64,000 nucleotides of DNA from Actinoplanes flavus (GTDB lineage Bacteria > Actinomycetota > Actinomycetes > Mycobacteriales > Micromonosporaceae): contig NZ_JAGFNS010000041.1 in the NCBI RefSeq assembly GCF_017592555.1, positions 1-64,000 of the forward strand. Direction: 5' to 3'. Positions within the stretch are counted from its first letter, which is position 1. Each line of letters starts with the position of its first letter. The position numbers and the translations under genes are program-made. The notes under the pieces are model-generated. The model saw nothing but the letters and a program-made list of their open reading frames with translations, was not told the origin of the DNA and did no database searches. This document shows, piece by piece, positions 51,812 through 59,613 of the stretch.

Positions 51812-52495
51812 CTAATTGAACAACGCTTCCAGGCCGGTGCCCGCACAGGTGAGCAGGACCGGCGTCAGGCAGGCGATGAGCCCGGCCACCGGCGTGCGAT
51901 CCACCTTCGCCCCCTCACCGCCGTAGACGAATCCGATCGTCGCCCACCCCATCCCGAACGCCAGCAGCGGCATGCTCAGCCCGCACAGCAGCGCGTAGGT
52001 CGACGACGAACCCGGCGGGGCGACCAGGAACAGCAGCACCTGCACGATCAGCACGGCGGCCGCGAACGGGCCGTAGATCAGCAGGTTGCGCGCCCACGGC
52101 CGCGCCGGCCCGGCCGGAGCCGGCCCGATGAAGGCATGATCCGCGGCGTCCGCGGTGACGCGCGCCTGCCGCAGCGCCGTCAGCACGGCGGGCGGTCCAC
52201 CGGCCACGCTGTCCATCGCCGCCGCCTGCTCGGCGGGTTGCGGCGTCAGATCCCTCTCCGGTACGCGGAAATCGCGCGCCAGACGAGCCCGTTGCGGGGC
52301 CAGGCGCGCCCGGACCGACGTCAGCTCCTGCCGTGCGGCCGCCACCGTCGCCGCATGCTCACCCGCCGACGAACTGGCCGCCCGGCGCAGCGCGTCCAGC
52401 TCCCGGGCCGCCTCCAGATAGTCCGCCCACGGCCCCGGCGCCGGCGGCCCCGCCTGCACCGGGATCACTCCGTGCTGTTCCGCCTGGTCGGTCAC
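51812..52495 (-). CDS. Coiled-coil membrane protein of the FtsK/WXG cassette
   Basis: A 227-residue protein. Residues about 20-110 form a charged coiled coil (LEAARELDALRRAA..., RARLAPQRARLARDF), followed by about four membrane helices between 138 and 227 (LLIYGPFAAAVLIVQVLLFLVA, TYALLCGLSMPLLAFGMGW, GLIACLTPVLLTCAGTG). No family is recognised. Its start overlaps the stop of the upstream FtsK-like ATPase gene (ATGA at 52492-52495), so it is probably the membrane partner of that ATPase. Confidence 0.7.
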   Translation of the reverse strand: MTDQAEQHGVIPVQAGPPAPGPWADYLEAARELDALRRAASSSAGEHAATVAAARQELTSVRARLAPQRARLARDFRVPERDLTPQPAEQAAAMDSVAGGPPAVLTALRQARVTADAADHAFIGPAPAGPARPWARNLLIYGPFAAAVLIVQVLLFLVAPPGSSSTYALLCGLSMPLLAFGMGWATIGFVYGGEGAKVDRTPVAGLIACLTPVLLTCAGTGLEALFN

Positions 52496-55071
52496 GGCGC
52501 GTCACTCTCCGGCGCTACGAAAGGGACCACGGTCACCGTGCGATCGGTCTGCCGGTCGTGCAGCAGCGCCCGGTTCTCCCGTGGCTGCCAGTCCACCGGA
52601 CGGCCCAGCATCAGCGACACGTCCGACTGCGGAACGTTCAGGAACAGCAGACCGGCCACATCCTCCCGGCCCATGCTGCCGCCGGTCTCCTCGTTGAACC
52701 GGCGCACCCCGCGCCACCAGGACAGCAGATGCACGCCGCGGCTCGGGCCCTCCCGCAACAGCCGCCGCAGACCGGTCAGGCTGCCCGGCGGCGCCGCGTC
52801 CAGCCCGAACACCACCCGGTAACCGGGCCGCTCCGGATCCAGCTCGGCGGCCAGCCCGGCGGCGTCCACCACCGTCACCTCCTGCCGGTGCCCGATCTCG
52901 GCGGCCAGCTCGGCGGCCAGCTCGTCACCCTCGGCCACCATCGAGGCGATCACGAACCGGGTGGTCCGCGGCGGATGGCAGGCGGCCAGACTCCGGGCCG
53001 CCGCGTCCAGCACCTCGGCCCCGGTCGTCTGCGAACCCAGGATCGCCAGATGCCGGCCCGGCGACGAGTCCAGCGGGAACGCGGCCGACGACAACGCCAC
53101 GTCGATCACCCGGCCGACCAGCGCCGCCGGGCGCGCCACCCGGCCCGCCAGCGCCGCCCGGTACGTCGGGTCGTCGGCCAGATGCTGATGCGCGTACCCC
53201 GCGAACACCCGCGGCGGCTGGGCCTGCAGGTCGCGGGCACCCCACAACCGGTGCCGCAGATCGCTCAGCAGCGTCTGATCGGCGTGCGGGTCGGGGAACC
53301 GGACCACCCGCTCGTGCCCTCGCGTGGCGCCCCGCGGCCCGCCCAGACCACCGGCCGTGTTCACCACGGCGCTGCCCATCGGCAGGCCGGCCGCCGCGTC
53401 GTTCGTCGGCTCCAGCACGTCCCCGCCGCCCGGCAGCGCGATCCGCACCGGGAACTGGCCGAAGATCGAGTCGCGTTTTGCGTACAGCGCTTCGACACCG
53501 AGCACCGTCTGGCTCGCCAGGACCAGATGAATCCCGTACGACCGGCCCTTGCGCGCCAGCGACTCGAGCAGCGCCACCGCCTCGGCCGCCATCGGATCGT
53601 TGCCGGCCAGCAGCACCTGGAACTCGTCGATCACACACAGGACCCGGGGCAGCGGACCGCCCCGGCCCTCCTCGGCGGCGACCGCCCGCAGATCGGCGAA
53701 CCGCGACACCCCGGCCCGCTTGTAGGCCAGCGACCGGCGGCCCATCTCGGCGTCCAGCTCGCGGAGGACGGCCAGACCGTACTCCCGGTCCGACTCGACA
53801 CCGACCGCGCGGGCGTGCGGCAGCCATGTCCGGTCCCGCTGGGTCGGGACGAACTCGGCGAACGACACGCCCTCCTTGAAGTCCAGCAGGTAGAGCGCCA
53901 GCTCGTCCGGGCTGTAACGGGCGCCCAGCCCGTACAGGACATTGATCAGAAAGGCCGTCTTGCCGGCGCCGGACCGGCCGCCCAGCATCCAGTGCGGGGT
54001 CAGGTCGTTGAACCGCAGCACCAGCGGCACGTCACCGTGATGGCCCACCACGGTCTCCACACCGGCCGCCGCGTCCTGCGACCACAACTCCTCGTCCGGC
54101 AGCAGGTCGGAGAGGGTGACCCGGGACGCCTCCGCCGAATCGGCCGCCAGCTCCCGGCACACCGCGTCGACCAGGCGCGGCGGCGGATCCTCGTCCAGGA
54201 ACACCGGCGCGTTCAGCCACGTCGTCTGCGGCGCCGACCCGAACGTCCCGCCCGGCGGGTCGCCGACGATCGCATACGGGTTACGCACCGAGATGGCCGT
54301 CGTCCGCGGCAGCGGCGCCTGCGTCGTCTCCGCGGTCAGCGGCGGCGGCGGCCAGCCCGCCACGATCAGATGCAGCCCGGAATCCGGGCCCTGCTGAGCC
54401 AGCGCCGCGATCCGCCGCAGCTCCTCGCCCTCGGTCAGCTCCGGCAGACTCGCGATCACCACGAGCAGGCTGCGGTCCCGCCGACCCCGCCGGCCACCGG
54501 ACCGGGCCGGGCGCAGCCACTTCTCCGCCTCGGACAGCACGTCCCGCAGACCCTGCCGATCGGTCGCCGGCGGTGACATCAGGCCCGCGTCGGACAACTC
54601 CTCGAACGGCGCGAACACCGCACCGCCACCGACCCCGTCCACCGCACGCACCAGCAGCGAACCCGGCGGGGCGGCCGCCAGCAGACGCAACAGCAGCGAC
54701 CGCAGCAGGCCGAACACCCGCGGATCGGTGGCCGTCGCGTCGATCGTCAGATGCCCGGTGCCCAACAACGGCACCACGGCCGGAAAGCGCACGTCATCGA
54801 GCGGCTGCGCCAGCCCCACCCGGACGAACCGCGGTATCCCGTCCCCACCCAGCGGCGCGACCGGCGACAACGCGTCAAGCGTCGAACCCAGCCAGCCCGG
54901 CGCCAACCGCGCCGCCGCCGCCCGCAGCCGGTCGGCCAGACGATGCTGCTCACGCGGGTCGGCGGCGGCCGGAGCGTACGCCTCCAACGCGACAGCGGCC
55001 GCATCCGCCGCCGCCACAGCCTGCCGGTGCAGAGCAGCGGCCTGCCGGACCCGCAGAGTCGAATCAGCCAC
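52492..55071 (-). CDS. FtsK/SpoIIIE-type ATPase with three tandem domains, one intact
   Basis: About 859 residues. Start GTG 55071 is decided by AGGAGG 8 bases upstream; the GTG at 55080 overlaps that Shine-Dalgarno sequence. There are no membrane helices. Only the central domain has a Walker A (GGRSGAGKTAFL, about 364-375) and Walker B (VLCVIDEFQVLL). The N-terminal region (SLLVVIASLPELTEGEE..GLHLIVAGW) and the C-terminal region (HLAILGSQTTGAEVLDA..GVHLLSWW) look like FtsK folds that have lost their P-loops. The plan resembles EccC without its membrane part, suggesting a motor for WXG-type proteins. Divergent from the EbfC-like gene. Confidence 0.82.
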   Translation of the reverse strand: MADSTLRVRQAAALHRQAVAAADAAAVALEAYAPAAADPREQHRLADRLRAAAARLAPGWLGSTLDALSPVAPLGGDGIPRFVRVGLAQPLDDVRFPAVVPLLGTGHLTIDATATDPRVFGLLRSLLLRLLAAAPPGSLLVRAVDGVGGGAVFAPFEELSDAGLMSPPATDRQGLRDVLSEAEKWLRPARSGGRRGRRDRSLLVVIASLPELTEGEELRRIAALAQQGPDSGLHLIVAGWPPPPLTAETTQAPLPRTTAISVRNPYAIVGDPPGGTFGSAPQTTWLNAPVFLDEDPPPRLVDAVCRELAADSAEASRVTLSDLLPDEELWSQDAAAGVETVVGHHGDVPLVLRFNDLTPHWMLGGRSGAGKTAFLINVLYGLGARYSPDELALYLLDFKEGVSFAEFVPTQRDRTWLPHARAVGVESDREYGLAVLRELDAEMGRRSLAYKRAGVSRFADLRAVAAEEGRGGPLPRVLCVIDEFQVLLAGNDPMAAEAVALLESLARKGRSYGIHLVLASQTVLGVEALYAKRDSIFGQFPVRIALPGGGDVLEPTNDAAAGLPMGSAVVNTAGGLGGPRGATRGHERVVRFPDPHADQTLLSDLRHRLWGARDLQAQPPRVFAGYAHQHLADDPTYRAALAGRVARPAALVGRVIDVALSSAAFPLDSSPGRHLAILGSQTTGAEVLDAAARSLAACHPPRTTRFVIASMVAEGDELAAELAAEIGHRQEVTVVDAAGLAAELDPERPGYRVVFGLDAAPPGSLTGLRRLLREGPSRGVHLLSWWRGVRRFNEETGGSMGREDVAGLLFLNVPQSDVSLMLGRPVDWQPRENRALLHDRQTDRTVTVVPFVAPESDAP

Positions 55072-55283
55072 TGCCGTCACCTCCTGTCCGCGCCATAAAA
55101 CCTATCCCAGACCCGCCCGGTCACCGCGTTGCGTCCCCGGTGCGACTTTCGTGCCGGACCGGTCCCGACCAGTCCATTCAGGACCACCTACGAAACGGTG
55201 CGTGTCGGCTTGAACCCGAAGCGTGCACCAGCGGTATTCGTAGCCACACGATCCGCGCGGGACGACAGCGAGGGGAGGCCGCG

Positions 55284-55643
55284 GTGGACCACACGCAGAG
55301 GCACGGTGAGCACGCCCGATCCACCCACACGGTGGAATCCGGCGACACCGCCGACTACATCGCGTCCGCCGGCACCGGCGCCGACGGGCTGGTCCGCATC
55401 GAACTCGACGGCGCCGGGCGACTGTGGGACGTCGTACTCGACCCGCAGGTCACCGAACTCACCGTCGACGAACTGCGAACCGCCCTGTTCGACGCGATCA
55501 CCGAGGCGCAGGCCGGCATGGAGACGGAACACCGGACGGCGTACGAGGACGCCGTCGCCGACGTCAACACCGCGGCCGAACGCCGCTTCGCCGAGATCTC
55601 CGCGGCCCTGCACGACCTCTCCCGGCGGGCGGCCGACCGATGA
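55284..55643 (+). CDS. YbaB/EbfC-family protein
   Basis: A 119-residue protein starting at GTG 55284 with GGGGAGG upstream. The core (SAGTGADGLVRIELDGAGRLWDVVLDP then LTVDELRTALFDAITEAQ) is the beta-hairpin plus helix of the YbaB/EbfC fold. E. coli YbaB binds DNA, but divergent members occur in actinobacteria beside WXG100 genes and may act as secretion-linked chaperones or regulators. First gene of the right arm of the divergent cassette. Confidence 0.75.
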   Translation: MDHTQRHGEHARSTHTVESGDTADYIASAGTGADGLVRIELDGAGRLWDVVLDPQVTELTVDELRTALFDAITEAQAGMETEHRTAYEDAVADVNTAAERRFAEISAALHDLSRRAADR

Positions 55644-55692
55644 GCCGGCCCGGGTTCTCGTGCCACCACCGGGACGGATCGGGGGCGGCGAC

Positions 55693-56010
55693 ATGAGCAG
55701 CGTACGGATGAGGCTGGACCCGGAAGCGGTGGCGTCGTCCGGACGCGCCCTGGCCGGCATCGCGCAGCGGATGGCCGACGACGTCGCAGTCCTGGAGACC
55801 ACCGTCACCGGCCCCGGCAACCCCTGGGGCGACGACGAGAGCGGCGGCGTCTTCGCCATCGCCTACCAGGCCGTCCTCGGGCACGCCCTCCAGGCGCTCG
55901 GCTCCCACGTCCAGCAGATGGGCGAGGCCGCGCTCACCCTCACCGAACAGGCCCGGGCCGTCGCCGCCACCGACGCCGCGGCCGCGGCCGCGCTGAGGGC
56001 CGAGTCATGA
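55693..56010 (+). CDS. WXG100-like protein
   Basis: A 105-residue helical protein: MRLDPEAVASSGRALAGIAQRMADDVAVLE, then the turn NPWGDDESGG (a WGxD variant of WxG), then FAIAYQAVLGHALQALGSHVQQMGEAALTL. Length and two-helix layout match WXG100/ESX substrates that travel through type VII systems, often as a heterodimer with the downstream toxin's N-terminal domain. It lies 49 bases after the EbfC-like gene; its TGA overlaps the toxin ATG (ATGA at 56007). Confidence 0.8.
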   Translation: MSSVRMRLDPEAVASSGRALAGIAQRMADDVAVLETTVTGPGNPWGDDESGGVFAIAYQAVLGHALQALGSHVQQMGEAALTLTEQARAVAATDAAAAAALRAES

Positions 56011-57002
56011 CCATCGAACTGCCTCCGGAACTCACCGAGCCGCTCGAATGGCTCGGCCTCAGCTGGCCGCAAGCCGACGAGGACCGCCTCTACACCGACG
56101 GCATGGCCTGGATCCAGCACGGCACCCGCCTGCGCCTGCACGCCGCCGACGCGGACGCGGCCGCCCGCCGGGTCTGGCTGGAGAACGAGGGCGCCACCGT
56201 CGAAGCCTTCGAACAGTGGTGGAACGGCGACGACGGCCCCGGCCGCCACCTCGCCGACGCGGCCACCGCCGTCGAACTGATCGGCGCCGGCCTCATCGCC
56301 ATGTCCGGCGTCACGGTCGCCCTCAAGACCGCCTACCTGGCCCAGCTCACCCTGCTCGCCTTCCAGGTCGGCCAGGCCATCGCCACCGCCGCCGTCTCGG
56401 CCGGCGCCACCCTCGCCGAGATCCCGCTCTTCGTCGCCGCCAGCCGGATCGCCTGCCGCCAGCTCGTCCACAAGGCGCTCCAGGTGGTCGAGGGCGAGAT
56501 CGCCCACTCGTTCACCCGGGCCGCCGAACTGCTCCGCACGGCCGGCACCAAGGCCGCCGCCCAGCACGCTGGCCAACTCGCCAAGCACTTCGGACAGAAC
56601 TCCGAATTCCACCGCCTCATGCGCGAGGTCGAACGAGCCGACGTCCGCAGCCCCCTCGACGGCGCGAACTTCTACTCCGGCAAGGACAGCGCCGGAACAC
56701 CCATGCGGGTGTACGCCGAGAAGCACACCGACGGTGTGACCTCGGTGACGCTCGAACAGACGCCGGGTGGCGCCAGGTTCGACGACATGCTCCTCTATGA
56801 GGACGGGTCCCCGATTCGCAACAAGCAGGCCGACAACGTCTGGGGGCGGCTTTCCGAGAGGTACGCCGAAGACGCGCAGGGAGCGGTGACGGCCTGGGCA
56901 CACGAGCCGCGCGTCAACAGCATCTGGAACATCGTGGAGAAGCCGGCCTTGGAGCGGAATCCGGCAGTGACGAGGATAGGTGTCATCGACCCCGAGGCGT
57001 GA
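56007..57002 (+). CDS. Putative type VII-exported toxin: WXG-like head with ADP-ribosyl cyclase (CD38)-like C-terminal domain
   Basis: 331 residues. Residues 1 to about 75 match the N-terminal WXG100-like domain of CpnT-type actinobacterial toxins (EPLEWLGLSWPQADED.., Trp-rich). Residues 85-205 are helical, partly hydrophobic. The C-terminal ~115 residues align with the CD38/ADP-ribosyl cyclase catalytic pattern: TLE (E250; CD38 E146), DD nine residues later (D259; D155), WGRLSERYAEDA (W279, S283, Y286; CD38 W189, S193, F196), and SIWNIVEKP (E311; CD38 E226). It would therefore consume NAD(P). A small gene follows after 6 bases in the position of an immunity gene. Confidence 0.72.
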   Translation: MTIELPPELTEPLEWLGLSWPQADEDRLYTDGMAWIQHGTRLRLHAADADAAARRVWLENEGATVEAFEQWWNGDDGPGRHLADAATAVELIGAGLIAMSGVTVALKTAYLAQLTLLAFQVGQAIATAAVSAGATLAEIPLFVAASRIACRQLVHKALQVVEGEIAHSFTRAAELLRTAGTKAAAQHAGQLAKHFGQNSEFHRLMREVERADVRSPLDGANFYSGKDSAGTPMRVYAEKHTDGVTSVTLEQTPGGARFDDMLLYEDGSPIRNKQADNVWGRLSERYAEDAQGAVTAWAHEPRVNSIWNIVEKPALERNPAVTRIGVIDPEA

Positions 57003-57008
57003 TGTCGG

Positions 57009-57311
57009 ATGGAGGCCCGGATGGGGGTGGAGGAGATCCGCAGCCAGGCGGCGCGGACCGACACCGGTGTGGTCCTGCGAAGCGTCGACCGGGAGACGAT
57101 GCGGGCCGACTACCGGGGCCACAGCATGGTCCTGCCGGTCGACCGCGGAATCGGCTCCTACGGCGTCTACCTGCCCCGTGTGCCCGTCTGGGACGACGGC
57201 GAACCGATCGCCGCGGACGACCTCGCCGTCATCCGGGAGGCGGTCGTCGAGGTCCTGGAGCACTGGGGCACCCAGACCGAGTTCATCACCCTGCCCGAGT
57301 GGAACCCGTAG
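57009..57311 (+). CDS. Putative immunity protein for the ADP-ribosyl cyclase-like toxin
   Basis: A 100-residue acidic soluble protein starting at ATG 57009, 6 bases after the toxin stop. The sequence VVLRSVDRETMRADYRGHSMVLPVD, SYGVYLPRVPVWDDGEPIAADDLAVIREAVVEVLEHWG suggests a small beta-rich fold with a C-terminal helix, reminiscent of Imm74-type immunity proteins; that family match is tentative. Assignment rests mainly on position directly after a toxin-like gene. The acidic charge would suit binding to a toxin's active site. Confidence 0.55.
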   Translation: MEARMGVEEIRSQAARTDTGVVLRSVDRETMRADYRGHSMVLPVDRGIGSYGVYLPRVPVWDDGEPIAADDLAVIREAVVEVLEHWGTQTEFITLPEWNP

Positions 57312-57328
57312 AGGCTCTGTGGACGAAC

Positions 57329-57334
57329 TACTGT
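57329..57334 (+). promoter_or_regulatory. Putative -10 of a leaderless promoter
   Basis: TACTGT, then 7 bases, then ATG 57342. No Shine-Dalgarno sequence. Confidence 0.45.
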
Positions 57335-57341
57335 CTTATGT

Positions 57342-57893
57342 ATGCAACGCAGTGAGCCGGGCGCCGGTGGGGCCGGATACGAGGGGGATGTCACGGTGAC
57401 GCCCCCGGAGCGTCCTCGTGCCCGTCTGCAAAGCCGCCGGGCCCGCCTGTGGCTCGCCCTGGGCGGCGGCATCATGGCCCTCCTCTGCCTGGGAGGCGCC
57501 GGCGTCGTCTTCGTCCTCTTCAACGACGCCACCGAGATCAACCGTAGCGAGCCGGACATCGTCGCCGACGCCTTCCTGATCGCCTATCTCGTGAACAGAG
57601 ACGATCAGCAGGCGCAGCTCTACACCTGTGATTCCCCGGACCTGCAAGCGATCAAGGGCCTCCGCGATGAGTTCCTGAGGCGGGAAGCCGAGTTCAAGGT
57701 GACGGTCTCGGTCAGTTGGGGCGCTCTTTATCGGGCATCAACCGGTCAAAACCAGGAGGACGTGAGTACTCAGCTCACGATTTCCAGCGCCGCCAACGGC
57801 AAGATGAACAGCAGCAGGAACGAAGAATGGGTATTCAAGCTGCAGGACCAGGGTGGATCCTGGCGTGTCTGCGGAGCGGCAAAGCAGGCGTGA
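57342..57893 (+). CDS. Single-pass membrane protein with small extracytoplasmic domain
   Basis: A 183-residue protein: a short basic cytoplasmic head (PPERPRARLQSRRARLW), one membrane helix (about 37-60, LALGGGIMALLCLGGAGVVFVLF), and an outside domain of about 115 residues with two cysteines (YTCDS and WRVCG). The domain order (helix ADAFLIAYL.. then alternating strands) looks NTF2-like/DUF4878-like, as in the gene at 16137. It may be the last member of the toxin-side arm or a separate unit; function unknown. It converges on the secretion-like operon that ends at 57896. Confidence 0.65.
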   Translation: MQRSEPGAGGAGYEGDVTVTPPERPRARLQSRRARLWLALGGGIMALLCLGGAGVVFVLFNDATEINRSEPDIVADAFLIAYLVNRDDQQAQLYTCDSPDLQAIKGLRDEFLRREAEFKVTVSVSWGALYRASTGQNQEDVSTQLTISSAANGKMNSSRNEEWVFKLQDQGGSWRVCGAAKQA

Positions 57894-57895
57894 GC

Positions 57896-58498
57896 CTATT
57901 CGACCCACACCAGGTGCGCTGGAACCTCCAGCGTGCGGGGGATCTTGCCGCTCCAGCCCCACCTGTACCAGTCGAGCTCCTGAGCCACGCGCACGGTGAC
58001 CGTGCCGTCGTCGCTCACGTGTGTCTCGGTGACGGCACGCAGGTCACGGCGCTCTTCGCCGTTGTCCGTCACCTGCGTGACCCGGCGCCCGGTCAGCGAA
58101 TCCGCGTCGATAGCCGCTACCGGCGGACGTCGTGGCGGCTCATCGAGCGAAACCAGCTGATTCACCTTGGCGCCGGGAATGCTGGTGCCGGCGAACCCCA
58201 GTTCCTCGACCCACACCCGCTCGACCGGAACCAGTGCGGCGAACACTTCCGTCTGCTCGGCCTCGGCCCTGTACCACTCGGCCTCCGGCATCACCGGAAC
58301 ATAGGTCCGGCTGCCCTGTATCACCTTTTCATCGGCCCGGAGATCACCCCGCCAGCCGTGTCCGGGTAGTCCGACGAGCACGCGCCGACCCCGCAATTCT
58401 CCGGCCATGGTGGCGGGAGTGGGCACTATCGGGCGAGGCGATTCCAGCGCCCCTTCCCGGTGCCCGCCGAACGGGTCCGGCATCGTTCCGCCACTCAT
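57896..58498 (-). CDS. Unknown protein with an internal duplication, last gene of the secretion-like operon
   Basis: A 200-residue soluble protein. Two copies of a module of about 62 residues are visible: residues 37-98 and 137-200, both starting GRRV, sharing DLRA, WYR and ending with VWVE. The linker (99-136) contains a Pro-rich stretch. No family is recognised. Its ATG overlaps the stop of the M23 peptidase gene (ATGA at 58495-58498), so it belongs to the same transcript; it may be a cytoplasmic accessory factor of the transport system. Confidence 0.65.
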   Translation of the reverse strand: MSGGTMPDPFGGHREGALESPRPIVPTPATMAGELRGRRVLVGLPGHGWRGDLRADEKVIQGSRTYVPVMPEAEWYRAEAEQTEVFAALVPVERVWVEELGFAGTSIPGAKVNQLVSLDEPPRRPPVAAIDADSLTGRRVTQVTDNGEERRDLRAVTETHVSDDGTVTVRVAQELDWYRWGWSGKIPRTLEVPAHLVWVE

Positions 58499-59613
58499 CC
58501 CTGGTTCCCCAACGCTGCGCCCTGCTGTTGCATGAACTGAACCGGATCGACCGCCCCGGCGCTGGACCGGTCGTTGTTCAGATGAACCTCGAAGTGGAGA
58601 TGCGGCCCGGACGAGTTGCCGCTGCTGCCCACCCGGCCGATCACCTCACCGGCCGTGACCGGCTGGTTCTCCCGCACGAACGGCCGTTGCACCATGTGAC
58701 AGTAACGCGTCATCACGTTGCCCGCATGAATGATCTCGACCATCCACCCGCATCCGCCCTTACCCGGATAGCCGTCCACATTGCAGGTCTTTCGACCTCT
58801 GAAATCCTCGTCGCATTTGACGAGCGAGACCACTCCGCTGGCCGCTGCCTGGATCGGCTTGTACTTCTCCACGCTCAGGTCGACACCCTGGTGAGTGGGT
58901 CGCTCCGGGCTACGGAAGCCGGACCCGACCGGCGCCTTGAGGGGGATAGTCCAGCCGGAGGCCGCGATCTGTCCCGCTGCCGCGCACTCCAGGACGATCT
59001 GGTTGCCCACCGCGTTGGCGGCTCCGTCGGCCAGCATGTTCACGATCTGGGTGGCCAGTGGCTCGTGTTTCGCGTAGGCGTCCGGGTAGGCGCTGATCTG
59101 AACCGCCTGCGCGGCCACGGTCAGCGGCATGCTCTCCCAGCCCTGAATGGTCTTGAGCTTCTCGTAGAACTTCGTGCTGGCGTAGACCGGATCCCGAACC
59201 TGCTGCGGCGTGCCCCAACCGGTGCTGGGCCGCTGCTGGAACAGGCCGAGGGAGTCGTGGTCGTTGCGCGAGCCCAGGTGCCCGAGGTTGGTCAGCCGGG
59301 ACTCCTGCATGGCGGTCGCCACCGCGATCACCCAGGCGCGTGGCGGGAGCTTCATGTCCGCGCCGACGTTGATGATGATCGCGGCGTTGCGGATCTGGGC
59401 GGCGCCATACGGCCGGATCCGCGGCAGCTTGGAATCGGGATCGACCGCGCCGCCCTTCCCGCAACCCAGCGACGCGTTGAGGAACCGGTCGCTGTCGTTG
59501 TTGGTGAGCCCGTTCAGCAGCAGGACCGTGAGGGTGCCGCCACAGCAGAGCAGCGCGAGCGTGACGACCAGGGCGACTACGAGGACTGCCTTCCGGGGAC
59601 GACGGAACCTCAC
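58495..59613 (-). CDS. Membrane-anchored peptidoglycan hydrolase (lysozyme-like plus M23 peptidase)
   Basis: A 372-residue protein with one N-terminal membrane helix (about 9-33). Residues about 70-160 look like a lytic transglycosylase/lysozyme-like domain (ATAMQESRLTNLGHLGS.., GLFQQRPSTGWGTPQQ). The C-terminal part is an M23 endopeptidase with HQGVDLS, the YCHM metal/active-site region, and HLHFEVH. Such two-domain enzymes open the wall for Gram-positive conjugation systems (VirB1/TcpG-like). It overlaps neighbours on both sides (ATGA), consistent with a secretion operon. Confidence 0.85.
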   Translation of the reverse strand: MRFRRPRKAVLVVALVVTLALLCCGGTLTVLLLNGLTNNDSDRFLNASLGCGKGGAVDPDSKLPRIRPYGAAQIRNAAIIINVGADMKLPPRAWVIAVATAMQESRLTNLGHLGSRNDHDSLGLFQQRPSTGWGTPQQVRDPVYASTKFYEKLKTIQGWESMPLTVAAQAVQISAYPDAYAKHEPLATQIVNMLADGAANAVGNQIVLECAAAGQIAASGWTIPLKAPVGSGFRSPERPTHQGVDLSVEKYKPIQAAASGVVSLVKCDEDFRGRKTCNVDGYPGKGGCGWMVEIIHAGNVMTRYCHMVQRPFVRENQPVTAGEVIGRVGSSGNSSGPHLHFEVHLNNDRSSAGAVDPVQFMQQQGAALGNQG

